NCBI RefSeq assembly: GCF_011207455.1 | Contig: NZ_CP048877.1 | Location: 1,790,576-1,854,575, forward strand | DNA length: 64,000 bases | Direction of reading: 5' to 3' | Source: Thermosulfuriphilus ammonigenes | Lineage (GTDB): Bacteria > Desulfobacterota > Thermodesulfobacteria > Thermodesulfobacteriales > ST65 | In this document: in pieces, positions 18,283 through 25,694 of the stretch | Position numbering within the stretch: the stretch's first letter is position 1 | Layout of the letters: each line of letters begins with the position of its first letter | The notes under the pieces: model-generated | Told to the model about the DNA's origin: nothing | The model's database searches: none | What the model saw: the letters and a program-made list of their open reading frames with translations, nothing else | Made by a program: the position numbers and the translations under genes

Positions 18283-19818
18283 TCAATAACTACCTTCTCT
18301 TTTTAAAACTACAGCAATGGTTTTTATCAAAATAGTAAAGTCTAACCATAGTGACCAATTAAGAACATACCAAACATCCATCTGAAGGCGGTCTTTAAAA
18401 GTTAATTTGTTTCTCCCTGATACCTGCCATAATCCACTTATTCCCGGCCTTGTTTGAAGAATGAGACTTTGAAAATCATTCATCTCTGGTTCTTCTTGGG
18501 GCAGGTAAGGGCGAGGGCCAACTAAAGACATCTCTCCCTTTAAGACGTTAAAAATCTGCGGGAGTTCATCTAAGGAAGTTTTTCTGAGTAATTTCCCTAT
18601 TCTGGTTACTCGAGGATCATTATTTTTAAGTTTTTTGTAAATTTGCCATTCTTTGGCGGCTTTAGGATTTTTTTGCAGATATTTCTGAAGAATTTCGTCT
18701 GAATCTTGGTACATTGTCCGAAACTTATAAATTTTTATCCTCTGCCCCCAGCGCCCTAGACGTTCATGGACAAATATAGGGGCTCCCGGGGAGTCAATTA
18801 TGATGGCCAGAGAGAGTATTCCCATCAAAGGAAGTAGGAATGGAAGCAAAAGAAGACTTATGCCTAAATCAAAGAAGCGCTTAATAAACTGGTTAAAGGG
18901 TGATTTAAGGTTGTTACGTACTTTAATAAAGAAAAGTTTTTCTTGGAAAAGAACCTGGGTCTCAGCATTTAACATACCAAAGTTTTTGAAGTCTGGAACA
19001 ATGCAGATTTCTTTTACCATGCTCTGGACTGAGGCAAAAATTTCAGAAAGCTCTCGGCTACTGAAAGAAGGTACGGCCACAAAGACGGTCTCTACTCCAA
19101 GAAAAGAGATAAATTTGCTAATTTGACGCAAGGAACCGAAGACCTTTTTACCCTCTATAAACTGACCATGTCTGTGAGAAGCATCATCTAAAAGTCCTAT
19201 TACTTCGTACCCAAGATAAGGTTCTTTCTCTATAGAACGGATGAGCTCTGCGGCTCCTTGTCCGGCTCCAAGGACTAATGCCCTACGTCGATAAAGAGAA
19301 ATTTTAAAAAGAGTGGATTTAATTAAATAGCGAGATAAAGGAAGCAAAAAGATAGAAGAAGAGAAAGTTAATCCCACAATCAGTCTAGGAACCTGATTAC
19401 TCATCTTTTTCATGGCTACCAAAGCGTAGATGATTACAAAAGCTAAAAAGAGAGCCTTGATAATCTCTTTGGTCTCTTCCCAAAAGGGAAGACGCCTATC
19501 ATAGACCCTTTGGTAAGCGAGGGAGAAGGGAACAGCAATAAATAACCACCAGAACCGCTGAAGGTTTTCCAATCCCGACATCCATGTATATGCAGGTAAA
19601 GATGGGAAGATTTCTCCCAGATAATTACGTAACCAAAGAGAAAGAAATAGACTAATTACCAGAGAAGATAGATCGCCTAGTATAAGGAATAAATAGTATT
19701 CAGGTCTTTCTTTACCCGTTTGAAAGAGATGGCGAGGATAAAAGGTAACAATTTTTCCCCAGGAAAGATCTGATATATTTTCATTTTTAAACTTAGGTGG
19801 TTTTGTATTTCCATCCAT
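18283..19818 (-). CDS. wbaP: Undecaprenyl-phosphate sugar-1-phosphate transferase (WbaP type)
   Basis: This 511-residue polyprenol-phosphate hexose-1-phosphate transferase starts glycan assembly by moving a sugar phosphate from a UDP-sugar to undecaprenyl phosphate. The N-terminal half has several membrane helices and a soluble CoA-binding-like domain (ALVLGAGQGAAELI). The C-terminal catalytic domain starts after a final hydrophobic segment and has KFRTMY, the DEPQIFN-type segment LDELPQIFNVLKGEMSLVGPRPY, and RPGISGLWQVSGR. The ATG at 19818 is preceded by gaggtgg. It is transcribed towards the rest of the locus, so it needs its own promoter upstream of 19818. GC content is between that of the island and the core. 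Confidence 0.93.
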   Translation of the reverse strand: MDGNTKPPKFKNENISDLSWGKIVTFYPRHLFQTGKERPEYYLFLILGDLSSLVISLFLSLWLRNYLGEIFPSLPAYTWMSGLENLQRFWWLFIAVPFSLAYQRVYDRRLPFWEETKEIIKALFLAFVIIYALVAMKKMSNQVPRLIVGLTFSSSIFLLPLSRYLIKSTLFKISLYRRRALVLGAGQGAAELIRSIEKEPYLGYEVIGLLDDASHRHGQFIEGKKVFGSLRQISKFISFLGVETVFVAVPSFSSRELSEIFASVQSMVKEICIVPDFKNFGMLNAETQVLFQEKLFFIKVRNNLKSPFNQFIKRFFDLGISLLLLPFLLPLMGILSLAIIIDSPGAPIFVHERLGRWGQRIKIYKFRTMYQDSDEILQKYLQKNPKAAKEWQIYKKLKNNDPRVTRIGKLLRKTSLDELPQIFNVLKGEMSLVGPRPYLPQEEPEMNDFQSLILQTRPGISGLWQVSGRNKLTFKDRLQMDVWYVLNWSLWLDFTILIKTIAVVLKREGSY

Positions 19819-20587
19819 CTTTCCACCTCAAGAGTTTTTTAAAACCTTGTTAGAGATACTTTAAGTCATATAAAAATATTTTTTCTCCTTTAAGTTTATC
19901 TTTATACAAGATATATGGCCTTTATTTCCGCTTTTCATCAGATAGATTATCTATTGAAAGACATATTTGCGTTCTGTGATCCTTATAGAAAATTCTCTAA
20001 AAGTGTTTTTTTTTCAGAAGTTACATATGTCTTAAAGGATTTCATAACATTTTTAGTATCCATGATCCCAGCCTAAAGGGCATAATAATTTTATCAAATA
20101 TGGCCTAGGGTTTTTTGATGAGTTTACACTTTTAGCCTTACCATCCGTGGGGACTTAATTCTAGGGGAAATGGAAAGGGGATTTTCAACTTTTTGACACT
20201 GGACGTTTTAAAAAATATCGGACGTGAATACTCATTTTTAGCTATTTTAAGGATTCCCACTTTTATATGGGTTTTGGTAATGCCTTTTGAGGCGGGGACT
20301 TCAGGGTTTTTTCGGCTTTGACCTAAACGGACTCTTAAATTTCACGGTTGGATACGACAGATCCTTTATACATCATCACTTTTCCCTAGACTACATAAAG
20401 ACGCATATGACAACTTCAGAATAAGTTATAGCAGGAACGGTTAAGCTATTACGGACGTCCGACAGCATAGCCTCGACTACTGCCGGCACTTCCGTTGAGG
20501 TAGTGGAGGGCCGAGGCCTCTCCCCTAACGGATCATATGGAAAGATATCATCAAGCTCTTCTAAAGCCCCAAAAACATGGGATATAT
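19819..20587. other. 769-base gap between wbaP and IS630 element
   Basis: No gene is supported. The wbaP promoter should lie at the left end, which is very AT-rich. The middle has a short palindrome (CCCAC/GTGGG-like, near 20260) without clear function. The right part, 20452-20531, is a dense group of palindromes reported separately. I see no tRNA and no intact ORF. Parts may be eroded mobile DNA, since the IS630 element starts at its right edge. Confidence 0.4.
20452..20531. repeat. Cluster of palindromes and competing hairpins
   Basis: Within 80 bases there is a perfect 10-base palindrome CGGACGTCCG (20452-20461), an 8-base palindrome TGCCGGCA (20481-20488), and a stem pairing CCTCGACTAC (20471-20480) with GTAGTGGAGG (20500-20509) at 9 of 10 positions. 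The second arm of that stem also falls in another imperfect hairpin (20492-20531, CCGTT to AACGG), so the two folds exclude each other. This resembles a REP-like element or a structured RNA; its role is unknown. Confidence 0.4.
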
Positions 20588-20612
20588 TAATCAGAGCACA
20601 AAATAGTCGACA
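20588..20612. repeat. IS630 terminal inverted repeat, transposase 3' side
   Basis: This 25-base end matches the reverse complement of 21703-21727 at 21 of 25 positions. It ends one base before the transposase stop codon. Confidence 0.8.
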
Positions 20613-21674
20613 TCAATCTAAGGCATACCTTACCATCGGAGCACGAAAGTAACTCCTCACTATCTCCGGCTGCCTCTGCGTGCTCATAAGATAGCTGCGT
20701 ACATTACCCTCCATCTCCTCCATGCTCCGCTTCCGGCGCCTCCCCACCGCATTCGTCTTCACATCCTGGTTCAAATACTCATCCGGATTAAGCTCCGGAC
20801 TGTATCTCGGCAAATAATGCAGTTCCAACTCGTCCTCTTTGCCCTTCAACCACTCCTTAATCCTCTTTGCCCGATGCACACGGTGATTATCCACTATAAG
20901 ATAAATCTTCCGCCCCTTTTCTCGTGATCTTATCAGCCTTCTTAAAAATTCAAGAAAAACTTCTGTCGTAAATCTCTCCCTAAAAATCATAAACTTAAGC
21001 TTCCCCCGGTTGTTGATGGCAGAAATCATATTGAATCGAAATCTCTTGCCGCTCACCTCCACCACCGGTGTCTCTCCCCTCGGCGCCCAACTCCTCCCCG
21101 CTTGATGATCTGACCTGATCCCTGTCTCATCTCCCCACCAAATCTCTGCCCCTTCCTCCTTGGCCCTCTTCCTTATCCGGGGATACTCCTTCTCAAGCCA
21201 GGCCTTTACTTCCTTCGGATTTCTTTCATAGGCCCGTTTCAAAGGCTTCTGCGGCGTGAAATTCCATCGCCTCAAATACCGGCCCACCGTCCATATCGAA
21301 AGCCTTATCCCAAACTTCCTCTCTATCAGTTGCCCCACCGCCTCCCTGGTCCAAAGGGAAAAGGGAAGCTTCAACTGATCAGGACAACGGTCCCGGATGA
21401 TGCTACAAATGGTAGCTGCTTGCCAGCCCAAAAGTTTTCCTCCCTTAGGACGTCCGCGAGGCTTGATTTTAAGGGCTTCCTCCCCACCTTGGCGATAAAG
21501 TTTTAGCCAGTAAGTCACAGTGGTTCTGGCTATTCCCAACATTTGGGCCACTTCTTCCTGGGTTTTTCCTTGTTCCAACACGGCGTGGACGGCTCTAAAA
21601 CGCAAAGCTTCTTGAGCTTTGGGAGGAAGTTTACGTGCGTCTATTTTGGGAACTTTTGGAGGGCTAGAGTCCAT
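20613..21674 (-). CDS. IS630-family transposase
   Basis: This 353-residue protein has an N-terminal helix-turn-helix region (KTQEEVAQMLGIARTTVTYWLKLYRQGG) and a second DNA-binding part, then a DDE catalytic domain. Its acidic residues lie in WGDETGI, in YLIVDNHRVH, and in YLPRYSPELNPDEYLN; the last is the typical IS630/Tc1 ending. No frameshift or internal stop is present and the terminal repeats are recognisable, so the element may still be mobile. It is a single-ORF element without passenger genes. Confidence 0.95.
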   Translation of the reverse strand: MDSSPPKVPKIDARKLPPKAQEALRFRAVHAVLEQGKTQEEVAQMLGIARTTVTYWLKLYRQGGEEALKIKPRGRPKGGKLLGWQAATICSIIRDRCPDQLKLPFSLWTREAVGQLIERKFGIRLSIWTVGRYLRRWNFTPQKPLKRAYERNPKEVKAWLEKEYPRIRKRAKEEGAEIWWGDETGIRSDHQAGRSWAPRGETPVVEVSGKRFRFNMISAINNRGKLKFMIFRERFTTEVFLEFLRRLIRSREKGRKIYLIVDNHRVHRAKRIKEWLKGKEDELELHYLPRYSPELNPDEYLNQDVKTNAVGRRRKRSMEEMEGNVRSYLMSTQRQPEIVRSYFRAPMVRYALD

Positions 21675-21702
21675 ATCTTTACATACCAGGAATTGGCCCT
21701 AT

Positions 21703-21727
21703 TGTCGAGTATTTTCTGCTCCCATTA
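21703..21727. repeat. IS630 terminal inverted repeat, transposase 5' side
   Basis: The reverse complement of this end aligns with 20588-20612 with four mismatches. It lies 28 bases upstream of the transposase start codon. Confidence 0.8.
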
Positions 21728-21904
21728 ATAAATGTCACACAAAAAGTGCTTTCAGTATAAAAAGGATGTGCTCTGTTTTAAGAGAAATAGCTGGGAAAAG
21801 ATTTTTTGGGGAAGATTAAAGGGCTCTGATGACCTCTGGGGCCTATAAAGTGCAGGCCATGGGCATGAAGTTTTTCTTGAAAGGTTGATATCCTACTAAA
21901 AGCT

Positions 21905-21981
21905 TGGCGCGCCCGGGAGGACTCGAACCTCCAGCCTTTGGATTCGTAGTCCAATGCTCTATCCGATTGAGCTACGGGCGC
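21905..21981 (-). tRNA. tRNA-Arg (ACG)
   Basis: The minus strand folds as a 77-base tRNA with a 7-base-pair acceptor stem (GCGCCCG with CGGGCGC), an anticodon stem TTGGA/TCCAA, loop CTACGAA giving anticodon ACG, a TTCGAGT T-loop, and an encoded CCA. It differs from the second tRNA-Arg at 22052 at only four positions. Confidence 0.97.
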
Positions 21982-22051
21982 GCATAAGGAATTTTTGCCA
22001 AAGTTACCCCATTTACGGAGGCTTTTCAATAAAGGTCTTCTAGATATAAAA

Positions 22052-22128
22052 TGGCGCGCCCGGGAGGACTCGAACCTCCAACCTTTGGATTCGAAGTCCA
22101 AAGCTCTGTCCGATTGAGCTACGGGCGC
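22052..22128 (-). tRNA. tRNA-Arg (TCG)
   Basis: The minus strand gives a 77-base tRNA with the same acceptor, D- and T-arms as the neighbouring tRNA-Arg, an anticodon loop CTTCGAA giving TCG, and an encoded CCA. Being upstream on the minus strand, it is probably transcribed first, with the ACG gene 70 bases after it. Confidence 0.97.
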
Positions 22129-22229
22129 GCACCTAAGCCCTGAAAGATCAAGACCTTTCCTTGACGGCTTAAGCAAAATACATTAGATCGGCCTGTGTTT
22201 CCAGATAATTTTTGCTGGGGGAGTTAGTC

Positions 22230-23720
22230 GTGGAAGAAAGTGGGGTTTTACAGAAGAGGAGAGAGAAGGCTGAAGAGCTTGAACGTTTGGGAATCCCCCT
22301 TTATCCAAATAATTTCCGGGCTAAAGACCGAGCGGGGGCCATTCTGGAGGTTTTTGGAGACTATAAGGCTGAAGAGCTAGAGAAGGTCCCTGGTCCCTTC
22401 GTTTTGGCTGGTCGACTTATGGCCCGCCGAGATTTTGGTAAGGCCTGCTTCGGTCATATTCAGGATGAAAGTGGTCGGATCCAAATCTTTGTTAAGAGAG
22501 ATGAAGTAGGGGCCGAAAACTTTAAGCTTTTTAAGAAATATATAGATATCGGGGATATAATTGGTGTTAAGGGTCGACTTTTCCGAACTAAGACGGGTGA
22601 GCTGACGATTTTGGTAGAGGAATTTTCTCTGGTTACCAAAAGCCTCCGTCCTTTGCCTGAGAAGTTCCACGGCCTCCAGGATATAGAGCTTCGCTATCGC
22701 CAACGGTATCTGGATCTTATCGTTAACCCCCGGGTCCGGGAGATCTTCCGCCGACGAACCAAGATTATTCGCCTCATCAGGGAGTACTTTGCCTCTCGAG
22801 GATTCCTGGAAGTGGAGACTCCAATGATGCAACCCATCCCCGGCGGGGCTACGGCCCGGCCCTTTAAGACCCACCACAATGCCCTGGGGGTAGATCTTTA
22901 TCTGCGTATCGCCCCGGAGCTTTATCTTAAGCGCCTTCTGGTGGGAGGGTTCGAGCGAGTCTTTGAGATAAATCGCAATTTTCGCAACGAGGGGATTTCC
23001 ATCCAGCATAATCCCGAATTTACCATGTTAGAGTTTTATCAAGCCTATGCCACCTACGAGGACCTCATGCCGCTTACCGAGGACCTCATCAGTTATTTGG
23101 CCCAGGAGATCCTCGGAGATACCAAAATCACCTATCAGGGTGAGATTATAGACCTTACTCCCCCCTGGCCCCGACTGGCTTTTAAAGAGGCTCTCTTGAA
23201 GATCGGGCAGGTGCCAGAGGAAGTTCTTAAGGATCGGAAGACGGTTATCGCCTTTGCCCGGGAACGAGAAATAAAACTTGATGAACGAGAGCCCCTGCTT
23301 GGCAAACTCTGGGCCAAGCTCTTTGATGCCCTAGTGGAGCCTAAGCTTATTCAGCCTACCTTTGTCACCCATTTCCCGGTGGATATCTCGCCTCTTGCCC
23401 GACGTAATGAGGCTGATCCAACGGTTACTGATCGCTTTGAGCTTTTTATCGCCGGGCGAGAGATCGCCAATGCCTTCTCCGAGCTTAACGACCCTCGAGA
23501 TCAGCGGGAACGTTTCCTTGAGCAGATCAAAAAAGGACGCCACGACGAGGAAATTCACCCCGAAATGGATGAAGACTTCGTCCGGGCCCTAGAGTACGGT
23601 ATGCCTCCCGCAGCCGGCGAGGGAATAGGAATTGATCGTCTGGTGATGCTTTTTACCGATAGCCCATCTATTCGAGAGGTGATCCTCTTCCCTCAGCTTC
23701 GTCCTGAAAAGAAAGGATAG
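22230..23720 (+). CDS. lysS: Lysyl-tRNA synthetase, class II
   Basis: This 496-residue enzyme charges tRNA-Lys. It has an N-terminal OB-fold anticodon-binding domain ([25 protein letters not shown]) and a class II core. Motif 2 lies at [21 protein letters not shown] and motif 3 at the C-terminal [10 protein letters not shown]. The GTG at 22230 is chosen as start because a gggggag ribosome binding site lies 7-8 bases before it; a TTG at 22212 is less likely. It heads the long plus-strand run of envelope genes and is the first GC-rich coding gene after the IS element. Confidence 0.97.
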   Translation: MEESGVLQKRREKAEELERLGIPLYPNNFRAKDRAGAILEVFGDYKAEELEKVPGPFVLAGRLMARRDFGKACFGHIQDESGRIQIFVKRDEVGAENFKLFKKYIDIGDIIGVKGRLFRTKTGELTILVEEFSLVTKSLRPLPEKFHGLQDIELRYRQRYLDLIVNPRVREIFRRRTKIIRLIREYFASRGFLEVETPMMQPIPGGATARPFKTHHNALGVDLYLRIAPELYLKRLLVGGFERVFEINRNFRNEGISIQHNPEFTMLEFYQAYATYEDLMPLTEDLISYLAQEILGDTKITYQGEIIDLTPPWPRLAFKEALLKIGQVPEEVLKDRKTVIAFAREREIKLDEREPLLGKLWAKLFDALVEPKLIQPTFVTHFPVDISPLARRNEADPTVTDRFELFIAGREIANAFSELNDPRDQRERFLEQIKKGRHDEEIHPEMDEDFVRALEYGMPPAAGEGIGIDRLVMLFTDSPSIREVILFPQLRPEKKG

Positions 23721-23728
23721 GCCTCCTC

Positions 23729-24991
23729 ATGGCACTTGAGTGGTTCGTCAGCCTGCGCTACCTCTGGGCCGGCCGGAAAAGACCGGTAACCGCCTTTTTT
23801 ACGACCATCTCTGCCCTGGGAGTGGCGGTGGGGGTTATGGCCCTCATTGTAGTCATTGCCGTAATGAGCGGCTTTGAGGATCACCTCCGGGATCGAATCC
23901 TGGGAGTGAACTCCCACATTATCGTCCGGAGCCTGGCCGGGGAGATAAGAGACTATGATCAACTCTGCCAACGTCTAGAGAGAATCCAGGCTCCGGCCTC
24001 GGGCTTCTGGGGGCGGCTCCTGGGGCAAAAGGCCAAGGTGCTGGCTGCCTCTCCTTATGTTTACGCTCAGGGGCTCCTTTCGGCCCCCGGGGGCACAAAG
24101 GGGGTGGTTATCCGGGGGATTGACCCGGCTCGGGCCTCTCGAACCATCAGGGTCTCTTTTGTTCAGGGGAGCTTTAGCGAGCTGAAAAAAGGCAAAGGTC
24201 TTCCCGGGATCATACTGGGAAAGGAGCTGGCTAAGGCCCTGGGAGTGGTTCCTGGAGAGAAGGTCCGTCTTCTTCTCCCCGGTGGTCTGGCTACTCCCTT
24301 GGGGCTTCTTCCTCAGGTCGAAGTTCTTAGGGTAGTGGGGATCTTTGACTCCGGAATGTATGAGTTTGATTCCTCCATAGCTTTCATCTCTCTGGCTGAG
24401 GCCCAGAGGATCCTTGGGCTCGGAGAGGCTGTTCACGGTATAGAGTTGATTGTCTCTGACATCTTTGCCACCGATCGTCTGGCCCGTGAGATTTCAAAGG
24501 TTCTCGGTTATCCCTTTGTGGTTATGGACTGGCGTCAAATGAGCCGCTCCCTCTTTTCAGCCTTAAAACTAGAAAAGCTGGCCATGTTTATCATCCTTAC
24601 CCTTATTGTTCTGGTGGCGGCCTTCAATATTGTCTCCACTCTTATTTTGATGGTTATGGAGAAAAGGCGGGATATCGCCATTCTCAAGTCTATGGGAGCC
24701 ACTGATGGGGCGGTTATGCGGATATTTGTTTTAGTGGGTCTGGCCCTTGGTGGTTTGGGGACTCTATTGGGGGTTTCCGGCGGGGCCGGAATCTGTTTCC
24801 TGATCTCCCATTATCATCTCATTAAATTGCCGGCAGACGTTTATTATATAGATCATCTCCCGGTGAGGATGGAGCTGGCCGATGTGTTCATTATTGCTAC
24901 CTCGGCCATGCTCATCTCCTTTGCGGCCACAGTTTATCCCGCCCTTCAGGCAGCCCGGCTAAATCCAGCCAAGGTTCTGCGCTATGCCTGA
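23729..24991 (+). CDS. lolC: Lipoprotein-releasing ABC permease (LolC/LolE family)
   Basis: This 420-residue inner-membrane protein has one N-terminal helix, a large periplasmic domain, and three C-terminal helices with the FtsX-like core (IVLVAAFNIVSTLILMVMEKRRDIAILKSMGA). With LolD it extracts mature lipoproteins from the inner membrane for delivery to the outer membrane. Only one LolC/E gene is present, as in organisms that use a homodimer (LolF-like). The gene overlaps lolD by 8 bases, so they are coupled. Confidence 0.92.
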   Translation: MALEWFVSLRYLWAGRKRPVTAFFTTISALGVAVGVMALIVVIAVMSGFEDHLRDRILGVNSHIIVRSLAGEIRDYDQLCQRLERIQAPASGFWGRLLGQKAKVLAASPYVYAQGLLSAPGGTKGVVIRGIDPARASRTIRVSFVQGSFSELKKGKGLPGIILGKELAKALGVVPGEKVRLLLPGGLATPLGLLPQVEVLRVVGIFDSGMYEFDSSIAFISLAEAQRILGLGEAVHGIELIVSDIFATDRLAREISKVLGYPFVVMDWRQMSRSLFSALKLEKLAMFIILTLIVLVAAFNIVSTLILMVMEKRRDIAILKSMGATDGAVMRIFVLVGLALGGLGTLLGVSGGAGICFLISHYHLIKLPADVYYIDHLPVRMELADVFIIATSAMLISFAATVYPALQAARLNPAKVLRYA

Positions 24992-25694
24992 GGTGGCCAT
25001 TGAAGTCCAGGATCTGGAGAAGACCTTTGTCTCCGATGGCCATCGGGTAACGGTTTTCTCCGGCCTTAACCTGACCATCTACAGTGGGGAGGCGGTGGCC
25101 ATTGTTGGAGCCTCGGGGGTGGGCAAAACCACCCTTCTCCATATTTTGGGGACGCTGGAGAGGCCCAGCCGGGGTAGAGTCTGGCTCTTCGGACAGGATG
25201 TCTTTTCCCTTTCGGAAAGGGAGCTTTCTCGTTTCCGCAACCAAGAGATTGGCTTTGTGTTTCAGTTCCACCATTTACTGCCGGAGTTTACAGCCCAGGA
25301 AAACGTCATGATACCTTGTCTCATCGCGGGGCTCCCTCCTGCCGAGGCCGCTAAGAGGGCTCAGGGGCTTCTTGAGGCTGTCTCTCTTGGTCATCGTCTG
25401 GACTACCGGGTAGGGGATCTTTCCGGAGGGGAGCAGCAGCGGGTAGCCATTGCCCGGGCTTTGGTTCTCTCCCCCCGTCTCCTTCTGGCCGACGAGCCCA
25501 CGGGGAACCTGGATCCCAAGAGCGGAGAAAAAATTGGACAGTTGATTTTAGACATGAACCGGGCTTATCATACCACGACCGTAGTGGTCACCCACAACCT
25601 GAGCCTGGCCAGGCGTATGGATCGCTGTCTGGGGCTCTCCCAGGGCCGGGTAATCGAGCTGGACAAGGAGCATCCGTGGCCCGATTGGGAATAA
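24984..25694 (+). CDS. lolD: Lipoprotein-releasing ABC ATPase
   Basis: This 236-residue ABC ATPase has a Walker A (GASGVGKTT), a Q-loop (GFVFQFHHLLPEFTA), an LSGGEQQRVAIARAL signature, a Walker B (LLLADEPTGNLD) and a switch His (VVTHN). It powers the LolC/E permease just upstream; the MacB/LolD class is clear from the EPTGNLD form. The start lies inside the end of the permease gene. Its 3' end overlaps the start of bamA by 19 bases. Confidence 0.95.
   Translation: MPEVAIEVQDLEKTFVSDGHRVTVFSGLNLTIYSGEAVAIVGASGVGKTTLLHILGTLERPSRGRVWLFGQDVFSLSERELSRFRNQEIGFVFQFHHLLPEFTAQENVMIPCLIAGLPPAEAAKRAQGLLEAVSLGHRLDYRVGDLSGGEQQRVAIARALVLSPRLLLADEPTGNLDPKSGEKIGQLILDMNRAYHTTTVVVTHNLSLARRMDRCLGLSQGRVIELDKEHPWPDWE

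Larger units (their letters stand above)
20588..21727 (-). mobile_element. IS630-family insertion sequence, apparently complete
   Basis: The element of about 1,140 bases is bounded by 25-base imperfect inverted repeats that start TAAT and share AGCA, AAAATA and TCGACA, with four mismatches. One transposase gene fills most of it. TA dinucleotides lie at both ends, as expected from the TA target preference of this family. It separates the polysaccharide island from the tRNA-Arg/lysS core region. GC content is higher than in the island. Confidence 0.85.

Noticed and set aside
20170-20230. Possible IS21-like terminal repeat (GAAAA/CCCC-rich stretch near a TTTTTGACACTGGAC sequence)
   Set aside because: No matching partner end and no istA/istB gene were found nearby.
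21778-22176. 132-codon minus-strand ORF with internal repeats
   Set aside because: It reads through the two tRNA-Arg genes; the repeat in the protein is only the tRNA similarity.
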